A stretch of DNA of 11,993 nucleotides from an uncultured Bacilli bacterium (GCA_944364705.1 CALVWH010000051.1:1-11993); one strand, 5' to 3'; positions 1 to 6,349 are shown, numbered from the stretch's first letter. Numbers and translations: made by a program. Notes: a model not told the origin generated them from the sequence alone.

Positions 1-415
1 GCTCATTATAAGCAAAAACATCCACCAAAATATATTCACATCCTAAAGACTTAAAATAATCTTCCATTTTCTTCATTAAGGCATTTCCAATTCCTTTACT
101 TCGAACTTTTTTAGAAACAATGAGTTCTGTTATTCTTCCTTCTTTTGGACATATATAATCCAAAAAATCAAATGGTTGAAAAGAAACTAAAATTCCCATA
201 ATTAATCCAATTGCTTTATCATTTTCGATTGCCAAATAACATCTTCCATGATTATTTTTTACCTCTTCTAAATCTAGAACAGCCATTTTTTTTTTTTTTT
301 CTGGATGTACTTGATCCAAATGATCTTGTTCGATGGATACAATATATTCTTCAAGTTCTACAAGCAAATCTTTTACGTCTTCTAAATATTTATCCGTATA
401 TTCTACAATATTCAT
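1..415 (-). CDS. GNAT-family N-acetyltransferase, 3' end beyond window
   Basis: The minus-strand frame stays open from ATG at 415 to the window edge, giving 138 residues and missing the C-terminus. It begins MNIVEYTDKYLEDV. The acetyl-CoA binding motif A of the GNAT fold is visible as RSKGIGNAL (about residues 105-113, the R/QxxGxG/A pattern), preceded by the strand GRITELIVSKKV and followed by the helix-strand KKMEDYFKSLGCEYILVDVF. GNAT enzymes transfer an acetyl group from acetyl-CoA to an amine; the substrate cannot be read from this part. The start is supported by GGAG at 424-427 with an 8-base spacer. Codons 39-44 read E-K-K-K-K-M and are encoded by a 15-base A run (T run on the plus strand) that keeps the frame. 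Family assignment is firm; substrate is unknown. Confidence 0.85.
   Translation of the reverse strand, partial: MNIVEYTDKYLEDVKDLLVELEEYIVSIEQDHLDQVHPEKKKKMAVLDLEEVKNNHGRCYLAIENDKAIGLIMGILVSFQPFDFLDYICPKEGRITELIVSKKVRSKGIGNALMKKMEDYFKSLGCEYILVDVFAYNE
286..300. repeat. 15-base homopolymer (A/T) inside the GNAT reading frame
   Basis: An uninterrupted run of 15 T on the plus strand reads as 15 A in the GNAT message, around codons 39-44. One base fewer gives W-L-F-stop immediately after the run. One base more gives about 11 foreign residues and then TAA. The present length is the one that keeps the gene open, so the tract could act as an on/off slippage site. Confidence 0.9.
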
Positions 416-645
416 AATATTTACTCCGATCATAAAAAATATAAAAAAATTCTTTTAAAACTGCCCCTATGTTCATAAAACATAATTTTTTAAAAATTTT
501 ATAAAACATTAGATTTTCTTTTACGAAACAAGAAGATTTTTTTCTTAACTTTTCCCTCTTAAACATATCCGTTAACACTTCTAATCCAGATCTATTTTCT
601 TAATATTTTATGGTCGCAAGCCACCGATCATCATAAATGTTCCCA
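416..645. other. Intergenic region, no convincing gene
   Basis: This AT-rich stretch separates the GNAT gene from the ASCH-deaminase gene. It holds the GNAT ribosome site (424-427) and a 6-bp inverted repeat, TATGTT/AACATA, at 468-484. That repeat is followed on the plus strand by six T, but no plus-strand gene precedes it. A 62-codon minus-strand frame starting with GTG near 578 has no good ribosome site and low-complexity content, so it is not called. No clear sigma-A promoter for the GNAT gene was found. Confidence 0.5.
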
Positions 646-1395
646 TCAAACTCGATCATAACCCCACCAATCTGGAAGCAATTCTTCTAATTTTATCACT
701 TCTTTTGTCTTTTCATCCTTTAAAATCTCAATATTTTTACTATTTTTATGAAGTTGCATTAAATATTCTCTACATGCTCCACAAGGAAAACCAACCTTAC
801 CTTTAAAGTCCACACAAACAAGCTTAAGAATTTCATTTTCCCCATTCGTTATCATATGAGCAATCGCATTTCTTTCGGCACACATTCCTAAAGACGAAGC
901 CGTATCAATGCATACTCCAGTATAAATATGATGATTTTTCGTAAGAATTGCGGCACCTACAGAACCTGCACAAATCATACCAGAAACTTCTCTTGGATTT
1001 CTTACCTTTTTGGCTTTTTCTAACAACTCTTCCCAAACCGTACATTCCCTATACAAATACTCAATATGAATCGCATACACCCCATCTTCTTTTATTGCCT
1101 TTTCATAACCGTCTAATTTCTTTATCCTTTGAATCGCTTCTTCTTTATCATTGGTTGAGGATGTCGTATATTTTGTTCCTTCCAAAGTAAACAATTCTTC
1201 TAACGTATCATAATGATGAACTTCTTTTACCCTCGTATAAAAAGTTCCCAAGTTTTGACTATGAAAAGTTAACACATCATTTTCTTTTAACGTACGATAA
1301 TCATGATCTGGATTTCCTTTATATGCTCTTATTTCCACACGTTTTTCATTCTTTTTGATCGCAAGAGCTGCCCGATCATTAATTTTTAATTCCAT
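646..1395 (-). CDS. ASCH domain fused to a cytidine/blasticidin-deaminase-like domain
   Basis: A 249-residue protein. Residues about 1-113 look like an ASCH domain (RVEIRAYKG near 19-27, then LKENDVLTF and a VKEV strand), a fold that binds RNA or modified nucleosides and includes the N4-acetylcytidine amidohydrolase YqfB. Residues about 135-249 are a zinc deaminase of the cytidine deaminase fold: C172-A-E174 and P204-C205-x-x-C208 supply the three zinc cysteines and the catalytic glutamate, and the tail LEELLPDWWG resembles the LLP-type tail of blasticidin S deaminases. Start choice: the ATG at 1395 has AAAGGAG seven bases upstream, whereas an upstream in-frame ATG at 1434 has none and lies inside a hairpin. 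It is transcribed divergently from the radical SAM gene and preceded by a leader ORF and a terminator-like hairpin. Substrate is unknown; a free nucleoside or nucleoside antibiotic is plausible. Confidence 0.85.
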   Translation of the reverse strand: MELKINDRAALAIKKNEKRVEIRAYKGNPDHDYRTLKENDVLTFHSQNLGTFYTRVKEVHHYDTLEELFTLEGTKYTTSSTNDKEEAIQRIKKLDGYEKAIKEDGVYAIHIEYLYRECTVWEELLEKAKKVRNPREVSGMICAGSVGAAILTKNHHIYTGVCIDTASSLGMCAERNAIAHMITNGENEILKLVCVDFKGKVGFPCGACREYLMQLHKNSKNIEILKDEKTKEVIKLEELLPDWWGYDRV

Positions 1396-1416
1396 TTTTA
1401 AAATCTCCTTTACAAT

Positions 1417-1441
1417 AAAAAAATTCTGTATCATACAGAAT
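1417..1441 (-). terminator. Terminator-like hairpin in the leader of the ASCH-deaminase gene
   Basis: On the minus strand, two perfect 8-bp arms (ATTCTGTA / TACAGAAT) enclose a 3-base loop and are followed directly by six T. The element lies after the predicted promoter and the leader ORF but before the ribosome site of the main gene, where an attenuator would sit. The stem is low in GC and therefore weak; it could instead be a protein-binding palindrome. Confidence 0.5.
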
Positions 1442-1475
1442 CCACGTTATCACACCATAGAAAAACTTATTGTTA

Positions 1476-1547
1476 TCAAACAAAATCTTTCGAAGACGTG
1501 ACGAATTCTATATGTTTTTTATTTCTTTGTACTTTTATCATATTCAT
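1476..1547 (-). CDS. Candidate 23-residue leader peptide
   Basis: A short minus-strand frame beginning MNMIKVQRNKK and ending SSKDFV, stopped by TGA. It is preceded by AGAAAGGAG ending four bases before the ATG (ten bases before the second in-frame ATG at 1541), as strong a ribosome site as any in the window. A near-consensus promoter sits just upstream, so ribosomes should load here. It lies between that promoter and the terminator-like hairpin of the ASCH-deaminase gene, suggesting translation-coupled attenuation. No codon runs of a single amino acid are visible, so what it would sense is unclear. It could also be a free microprotein. Confidence 0.45.
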   Translation of the reverse strand: MNMIKVQRNKKHIEFVTSSKDFV

Positions 1548-1569
1548 CACGCTCCTTTCTTCTTAATAT

Positions 1570-1598
1570 ACTATAAATTAAATTCTTTTTTTTGTCAA
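1570..1598 (-). promoter_or_regulatory. Sigma-A promoter for leader ORF and ASCH-deaminase gene
   Basis: On the minus strand, TTGACA (1598-1593, perfect consensus), a 17-base spacer and TATAGT (1575-1570, 5 of 6). Transcription should begin near 1563, about 15 bases before the leader ORF. This is the best promoter match in the window. Confidence 0.8.
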
Positions 1599-1616
1599 AT
1601 AATTTCCTTTAAATGA

Positions 1617-1645
1617 TTGCAAATATATACAAAAATTGTTATCAT
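1617..1645 (+). promoter_or_regulatory. Sigma-A promoter for the radical SAM-MazG gene
   Basis: TTGCAA (1617-1622), a 17-base spacer and TATCAT (1640-1645, 5 of 6). The predicted transcript starts near 1652, just ahead of the ribosome site AGGAAG. Only 18 bases separate this -35 box from that of the divergent promoter, so one regulator could act on both. Confidence 0.6.
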
Positions 1646-1666
1646 AAACCAATAGGAAGTGATTGT

Positions 1667-3319
1667 ATGATAAAAGAAATAAAAATCGAACTAACCGAAG
1701 AATGTCATCGTCAATGCATTCATTGTTCTAGCGATGCGAAAAAAAAGAATTTTTCACATTTACCTTTTTCAATCGTTCAAAAAATTATCGATGAAGCAAA
1801 AGAATTACACGTAGAAAAAATTGTTTTCACTGGAGGAGAAGCAACCTTATATCCACAAATAAAAGAAGCCGTTGCTTATGCAAAAGAAAATGGAATGGAC
1901 GTTACCCTTTACTCCATGTGTGATCCGACCAAAAAAAACATAAACCTTTTAAAAGAATTAAAAACCATAGGTCTTAAAGAAATCATTTATTCCTTATCTT
2001 ATCAATTAACAAGAGATCATGTCATCACCTTAGAAAAACTAAAAGACTTTTTTCAGCAAATTCTTAGCGTGGTTGATCTTCCTTTAGGATTTCACTACGT
2101 TATCACCAAAGAAACCTATCAAGACATCGATAAAATTGTAGATTTTTGTTTTTCCTTGGATCAAAAGAAAACAAAATCCCTTTCCTTTTTACGATTTGTT
2201 CCTCATGGACGTGGAGAAAAACATATGAAATTAGATCGTAAAGAACAATTAATGCTTCAAAAAAAGTTTCTCCAATTAAAACAACGCTATAAAGAAAAAA
2301 TAAGACTTGGTAGCCCATGGAATTATCTTGGTATTGAATATACCCCTTGTACCGCAGCAACCAAAACTATGATCGTCGGTTTCGATGGAAACGTCTACCC
2401 TTGCGATGCCATGAAATATTTTGATTACTGTGGAATTGGAGGAAATATTTATCAAAACTCTTTAAAAGAAATTTATCAATCTTCTTATTTCAAAGCCATT
2501 CAAGAAGCTTTTGAAGTTTCCGAAGAATGTCAAGCATGTGTTCAATTTTCTATTTGCCATAGTGGATGCTTAGGACAAAAAATCATTGACTTTATGGAAG
2601 ATCAACGCATGACCTTCACAAATTACCAAGAAAAAGCCACTCGAACCATGAACCACTTTCAAGATGAAAAAACAAAAAAACAAAATGGAGAAATGGGAAT
2701 CATTGGAGAAATTGGAGAACTCATAGATTCTTTTAAAAAATATAAAACCCACGATTTAAACAAAGAAGCAAAACAAAAAATAATACAAAACCTTTCGATT
2801 GAAATTGGCGACATCTTATGGTATCTAGCAGCTTCCCTTTCCAGTTTTTATCATTTTTCTTTTGAAGATATCGGTCATTATCTTCAAAAAGAAACAACAA
2901 CATCTACTTATTTTATCGATCAACATGCCATAAAACAAAGTATGAAACGAAAAGATCCAGATTGTCCTTATAGTCAAAAGAAACAAGAAATTCCTCTTTC
3001 CATCGTCGATCAAATAAAACAAGAACCTTATGATTTTGATCAAGAATGGAAAAACTTAGTAAACCATGCTTATCAAATTATAACCACAACAGAAAAAAAT
3101 AAAGTTATTGAAGAATGTTCGAAACTTTTATTATCCTTAACCCAAATTGCTCATCACGAATTAAACACCACCATCGAAGAGATTGCCAAAAAAAATATCG
3201 AAAAATTAAATCATCGCTATCAATCTGGATTTGATTCACAAATTGCTTCTTCTAGAGTAGATTTACTTACCGATTACAAACAAAAAGAACCACAAAAAAA
3301 ATACATTTACCAACCATAA
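1667..3319 (+). CDS. Radical SAM/SPASM enzyme fused to tandem MazG-like domains
   Basis: A 550-residue fusion. Residues 13-20 carry the radical SAM cluster motif C-HRQ-C-IH-C, followed by the SAM-binding GGE at 56-58. A SPASM-type auxiliary iron-sulfur region spans about 228-301, with cysteines at 228, 246, 255, 288, 291, 297 and 301. From Met315 (MTFTNYQEKATRTM) a MazG-type NTP pyrophosphohydrolase begins, with metal motifs E348-xx-E351 and E379-xx-D382. A second MazG-like helical segment (about 456-536, including KKNIEKLNHRY) lacks a full metal motif. Start choice: the ATG at 1667 follows AGGAAG and a promoter, whereas the in-frame ATG at 1613 lies upstream of that promoter's -35 box. SPASM proteins usually modify peptides or proteins; MazG domains hydrolyse NTPs to NMPs. 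The substrate of this fusion is unknown. Confidence 0.88.
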   Translation: MIKEIKIELTEECHRQCIHCSSDAKKKNFSHLPFSIVQKIIDEAKELHVEKIVFTGGEATLYPQIKEAVAYAKENGMDVTLYSMCDPTKKNINLLKELKTIGLKEIIYSLSYQLTRDHVITLEKLKDFFQQILSVVDLPLGFHYVITKETYQDIDKIVDFCFSLDQKKTKSLSFLRFVPHGRGEKHMKLDRKEQLMLQKKFLQLKQRYKEKIRLGSPWNYLGIEYTPCTAATKTMIVGFDGNVYPCDAMKYFDYCGIGGNIYQNSLKEIYQSSYFKAIQEAFEVSEECQACVQFSICHSGCLGQKIIDFMEDQRMTFTNYQEKATRTMNHFQDEKTKKQNGEMGIIGEIGELIDSFKKYKTHDLNKEAKQKIIQNLSIEIGDILWYLAASLSSFYHFSFEDIGHYLQKETTTSTYFIDQHAIKQSMKRKDPDCPYSQKKQEIPLSIVDQIKQEPYDFDQEWKNLVNHAYQIITTTEKNKVIEECSKLLLSLTQIAHHELNTTIEEIAKKNIEKLNHRYQSGFDSQIASSRVDLLTDYKQKEPQKKYIYQP

Positions 3320-3330
3320 ATGTATTTTTT
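3296..3330. terminator. Bidirectional terminator between convergent genes
   Basis: Perfect arms AAATACATTTA (3299-3309) and TAAATGTATTT (3317-3327) enclose a 7-base loop, extended by A residues on the left and T on the right to 14 bp. Either strand reads as stem plus U-tract. It contains the stop codon of the radical SAM gene and abuts that of the HMA gene, so it serves both. Confidence 0.8.
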
Positions 3331-3532
3331 ATTTACATGAAAACCCAAGAACTTCGATTTTTTCTTTGATCTTTTCAACATCGATTTCTTTTTTATAAGA
3401 AATCTTAACTTCACCTGTTTGATGATTTGCAACCACTTTTTTAACATTTTTTTCTTTTAAAAGAACATTCTCAATTCTTTTTTCACAACCTTCACAGTGC
3501 ATTCCATTTACTAAAAGACAAAATTCTTTCAT
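3329..3532 (-). CDS. Small HMA-domain metal-binding protein (CopZ-like)
   Basis: A 67-residue protein consisting of a single heavy-metal-associated domain. The metal-binding loop GMHCEGC holds the CxxC pair at residues 13 and 16, followed by KRIENVLLKEKNVKKVVANH and a C-terminal IKEKIEVLGFSC in the usual ferredoxin-like order. Such proteins bind Cu(I) or other soft metals in the cytoplasm and pass them to P-type ATPases or repressors. No copper ATPase or regulator is visible nearby, so the metal and partner are unknown. Its ATG overlaps the TGA of the upstream membrane-protein gene by 4 bases, with AAAGGAG upstream, so translation is probably coupled. It is the last gene of the minus-strand operon. 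Confidence 0.85.
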   Translation of the reverse strand: MKEFCLLVNGMHCEGCEKRIENVLLKEKNVKKVVANHQTGEVKISYKKEIDVEKIKEKIEVLGFSCK

Positions 3533-4044
3533 TTCTTTTTCTCCTTTCTCGTATTTTTATAAAGTGCAAGCAAAGCATTTATTAATTCAAATAAAGAAAG
3601 ACATGCACCAACATACGCACGAACAATCATATTATAAAAAATAAGAAAAAAAGCATTTAAAAATCCACAAAAACGATAAACATTTAAATTGTTTTGCCAT
3701 AATCCATAGGTAACGAAAACAGATCCGAAATAAGGAAGGAAAGAAAGAATTCCTTCATAATTCCACCATAAATTAAGAGAAATTAAACTTAAGAAAAAAA
3801 GAAGCCAAAACACCGGAACATTCTTACTTTTTTCATCATAAACAGAAAATACAATTCCTCGAATCACTGCAAGAAGACAAACCAAAGAAGTAAACATCGA
3901 ACCTAAAAGTAAGTATTGAATCGCAAAACAAATATTAGCTAAAATTTGATAAAGAAGGGTTTTCTCTTTCTTTTTGGTATAAAAACTTTGTACCGAAAAA
4001 ACAACCGAAATGATTCCAACGCCTTGTGCAAGATAAAATGACAT
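3529..4044 (-). CDS. YgjV-type multi-pass inner membrane protein
   Basis: 171 residues, mostly hydrophobic, with about five or six predicted membrane segments and a basic tail (NTRKEKKK). Length, the N-terminal QGVGIISVVFSVQSF stretch, and a mid-protein LLAVIRGIVF segment resemble the Imp-YgjV family of uncharacterised bacterial membrane proteins. No catalytic motif is evident. GAGGTG lies six bases before the ATG. It follows the S4-protein gene by 39 bases and overlaps the HMA gene by 4, placing it within the operon. The pairing with a metal-binding HMA protein might hint at metal handling, but this is inference only. Confidence 0.65.
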   Translation of the reverse strand: MSFYLAQGVGIISVVFSVQSFYTKKKEKTLLYQILANICFAIQYLLLGSMFTSLVCLLAVIRGIVFSVYDEKSKNVPVFWLLFFLSLISLNLWWNYEGILSFLPYFGSVFVTYGLWQNNLNVYRFCGFLNAFFLIFYNMIVRAYVGACLSLFELINALLALYKNTRKEKKK

Positions 4045-4083
4045 AAGAACACCTCATCTTATTTTAACACAAAAAAAAGAAAG

Positions 4084-4770
4084 TCAGCAATATTTTTGAA
4101 TGGTAATCCAAAAAGTATTTTGTTTTTGTTCGTAAGATAAAAGTTTATATTTTCCATATCTTCGAATAGAAAAAACATCACCTTCTTTTAAAAGAATACT
4201 TATTTTTAAAACCATTTCATCATTCAAAAAGACTTCTTTTTCTTCCATTTTATTTAATATTTGCTTTCGACTTTGTTTTAAAAGTTTTGCTAAAACTTGA
4301 TCCATCCGTAAACTACTGGTTTTTACTAACATTTTTTCATATGTTCGTTTAAAATGTTCAATTTCTTGAAAACTTCTTTTTTGAATTTTAATTGGATAAT
4401 TTCCTATAGAATTCCAATGGTTCATAAGGTAATCGACCATCGAATTTAAAACCAAAACATAATTTTTTTCTCCAATTAAAATATCTCCAAACATTAAATC
4501 ACTAATTTGTAATCCATAAAGAGATCCTAAAATTTTAGGATGTGTTAAAGGATAATCACAAAGAATTTCTAATAACGTAACTTTTGGTTTTCTTCCAGAA
4601 TATATAATTTTCTTTTCCATTTCTTCATACAAAGAGAAAAAACGATACGATATGTTTTGTTTATGAAGATAAGCTAACACTTCTTTTTGTTTCTTTCCGT
4701 CTAAAAAATACGTAAATTCTCCGTTTTCAAATCGTTCAATTGCGTGTTTATTTTGATATTTATTCGCCAT
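4084..4770 (-). CDS. ylmH: YlmH-like S4-domain RNA-binding protein
   Basis: 228 residues. The N-terminal part (about 15-130) matches the YlmH pattern: FTYFLDGKKQKEV, then LTHPKILGSLYGLQISD and GDILIGEKNYVLVL. The C-terminal S4 RNA-binding domain spans about 152-210 (SLRMDQVLAKLLKQSRKQI, then VFLND and EGDVFSIRRYGKYKL). Established knowledge: Bacillus YlmH binds the ribosome and takes part in rescue of obstructed 50S subunits, a role that overlaps with RqcH; the gene often lies near division genes, which is not the case here. It is slightly shorter than Bacillus YlmH. Its start overlaps the last codons of the ABC-F gene by 11 bases, with a GAGAG ribosome site inside that gene, so translation may be coupled. 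Confidence 0.82.
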   Translation of the reverse strand: MANKYQNKHAIERFENGEFTYFLDGKKQKEVLAYLHKQNISYRFFSLYEEMEKKIIYSGRKPKVTLLEILCDYPLTHPKILGSLYGLQISDLMFGDILIGEKNYVLVLNSMVDYLMNHWNSIGNYPIKIQKRSFQEIEHFKRTYEKMLVKTSSLRMDQVLAKLLKQSRKQILNKMEEKEVFLNDEMVLKISILLKEGDVFSIRRYGKYKLLSYEQKQNTFWITIQKYC

Positions 4771-6349
4771 ATCTCTCTAAAAATTCTTGGTAAGGAATTT
4801 CTTTGTCTAAATAACGACCATCTTCTTCAAATTTAATAATTCGGTTGGCAACCGTTTCCATAAGTTCTTGATCAAAACTAGAAAATAAAATTGCTCCTTC
4901 AAACGCTTCCATTCCTTTATTTAAAGCTGTAATGGATTCGATATCTAAATGATTGGTTGGTTCATCAAAAATAAGGACATTTCCTTTTTCTTGCATCATT
5001 TTAGCCAAATAAACTCTTACTTTTTCTCCACCCGATAAGACTGGAAGTTTTTTTAAAGATTCTTCTCCACTAAATAACATTCTTCCTAAAAAGCCTCTAA
5101 CATAAGCATCTTCTTTTTTCTCAGAATATTGTCTTAAAAATTCTACTAAGTTTTTATCTTCTTTAAAATAAGCATCGTGATTTTTTGGAAAATAAGAGAA
5201 CTTTACCGTAGATCCTACTTTGATTTCTCCACTTTGAAGAGGAATTTCTCCCATAATTGCTTTAAATAAAGCAGTTTTTGCTAATTCATTATTTCCAACA
5301 AAAGCAATTTTATCTGTATTTTTTACCGTTAAATTAAAGTTTTTTAAAACTTCTTTTCCTTCATAAGTTAAGGTAACGTTTTCTAGTTTTAAAACTTCTT
5401 TTCCAAGTCTTGTTCCCATTTCAAAATGAATATATGGATATTTTCTTGAAGATGGTTTAATTTCATCTAAAGTAATTTTTTCTAATAATTTTTTTCTTGA
5501 AGTTGCTTGTTTTGATTTGGATGCATTCGCAGAAAATCTTTGAATAAAAGATTTTAATTCTTCCATTTTTTCTTCTTTTCTTTTATTGGATTCTTTCATT
5601 TGTTTTAAAAGCAACTGACTTGATTAATAAAAAAAATCATAGTTTCCAACAAACAACGTAATTTTTTCATAATCGATATCAACCATATACGTACATACGG
5701 TATTTAAAAAATGACGATCATGGGATACCACAAGTACGGTATGTTTAAAATTCACTAAAAAATCTTCTAACCAAAGTTTACTTTTTAAATCTAGTCCATT
5801 GGTAGGCTCATCCAAAAGTAAAATATCGGGATCTCCAAAAAGAGCTCTTGCTAATAAAATTTTAACTTTATCGGCATCTTTTTGTTCTTTCATTTTTTGG
5901 TCATAAACTTCATTGGAAATTCCTAATCCAGATAATAAAATACTCGCATTCGCTTCGGCTTCCCAACCATTTTTTTTAAGAAATAAATCTTCTAAATAAC
6001 CAACCCGAATTCCATCTTTTTCTGAAAAATCTTCTTTGGCATATAAAGCATCTTTTTCTTTCATGATGCTATATAATTCATCATCTCCACCAATAACGGT
6101 TTCTAATACCGTTAAATCATCGTATTCATAATGGTTTTGTTTTAAAGTAGAAATTCTTTCTCCTTTTGTTAAAATCACTTCTCCACTCGTAGATTCAATT
6201 TCACCAGATAAAATTTTTAAAAACGTAGATTTCCCTGCTCCATTTGCACCAATAATTCCGTAACAGTTTTCTCCTTCAAATTTTATATTTACATGTTCAA
6301 AAAGAACTCTTTTTCCATAACGTAATCCAATATTTTGAGCTAGTAACAT
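4760..6349 (-). pseudogene. ykpA: YkpA/YbiT-type ABC-F ATPase split by an in-frame TAA
   Basis: Together the halves give 529 residue positions, close to full-length YkpA (about 540), with one internal stop at codon 242 (5626-5624). Half 1 has Walker A GANGAGKST (34-42), Walker B LLLDEPTN (177-184) and H-loop SHDRH (209-213); its signature is replaced by QKDADKVK, degenerate in this family. Half 2 starts with the linker RFSANASKSKQATSRKK, then a degenerate Walker A (GNNELAKTA), a good signature LSGGEKVR, and Walker B IFDEPTNHLD; its H-loop His is Phe (FSSFDQ). The stop falls in GNYDFFY-stop-SSQLL, where relatives read GNYDFWYESSQL, so one GAA-to-TAA change explains it. The frame is unchanged on both sides, so this is not a frameshift. 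Start: the ATG at 6349 follows AGGAGG; an upstream in-frame ATG at 6394 has no such site. ABC-F proteins act on the ribosomal E-site. It may be a recent pseudogene, an assembly error, or two polypeptides. Confidence 0.85.

Noticed and set aside
211..417. Plus-strand 68-codon frame with a poly-Phe run
   Set aside because: It is antisense to the GNAT gene; the Phe run is just the complementary T tract, and there is no ribosome site.
390..578. Minus-strand 62-codon frame overlapping the GNAT start
   Set aside because: It starts at GTG without a good ribosome site, has low-complexity content, and overlaps the well-supported GNAT start in another frame.
600..645. Terminator or structured RNA after the ASCH-deaminase gene (TTTAT...ATAAA with inner GGT/ACC)
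   Set aside because: The stem is broken by a 7-base bulge and has no U-tract; not enough to call.
948..1190. Plus-strand 80-codon frame opposite the ASCH-deaminase gene
   Set aside because: It is antisense to conserved coding sequence, without a ribosome site.
1396..1434. Upstream ATG (13 extra codons) for the ASCH-deaminase gene
   Set aside because: It sits in the hairpin and U-tract with no ribosome site; the ATG at 1395 follows AAAGGAG.
1613..1666. Upstream ATG (18 extra codons) for the radical SAM gene
   Set aside because: It lies before the -35 box of the predicted promoter and has no ribosome site; the ATG at 1667 has AGGAAG and begins the family sequence.
2103..3043. Three minus-strand frames within the radical SAM-MazG gene
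   Set aside because: They are shadow frames opposite conserved motifs; no ribosome sites or recognisable products.
4061..4090. Possible promoter TTGCTG-18-TAAAAT ahead of the YgjV-type gene
   Set aside because: The start point would fall within the GAGGTG ribosome site, leaving no usable leader; AT-rich chance match.
5611..5640. Frameshift at the T8 run as the cause of the split ABC-F gene
   Set aside because: Both halves are in the same frame, 12 bases apart; the only lesion is a TAA codon.
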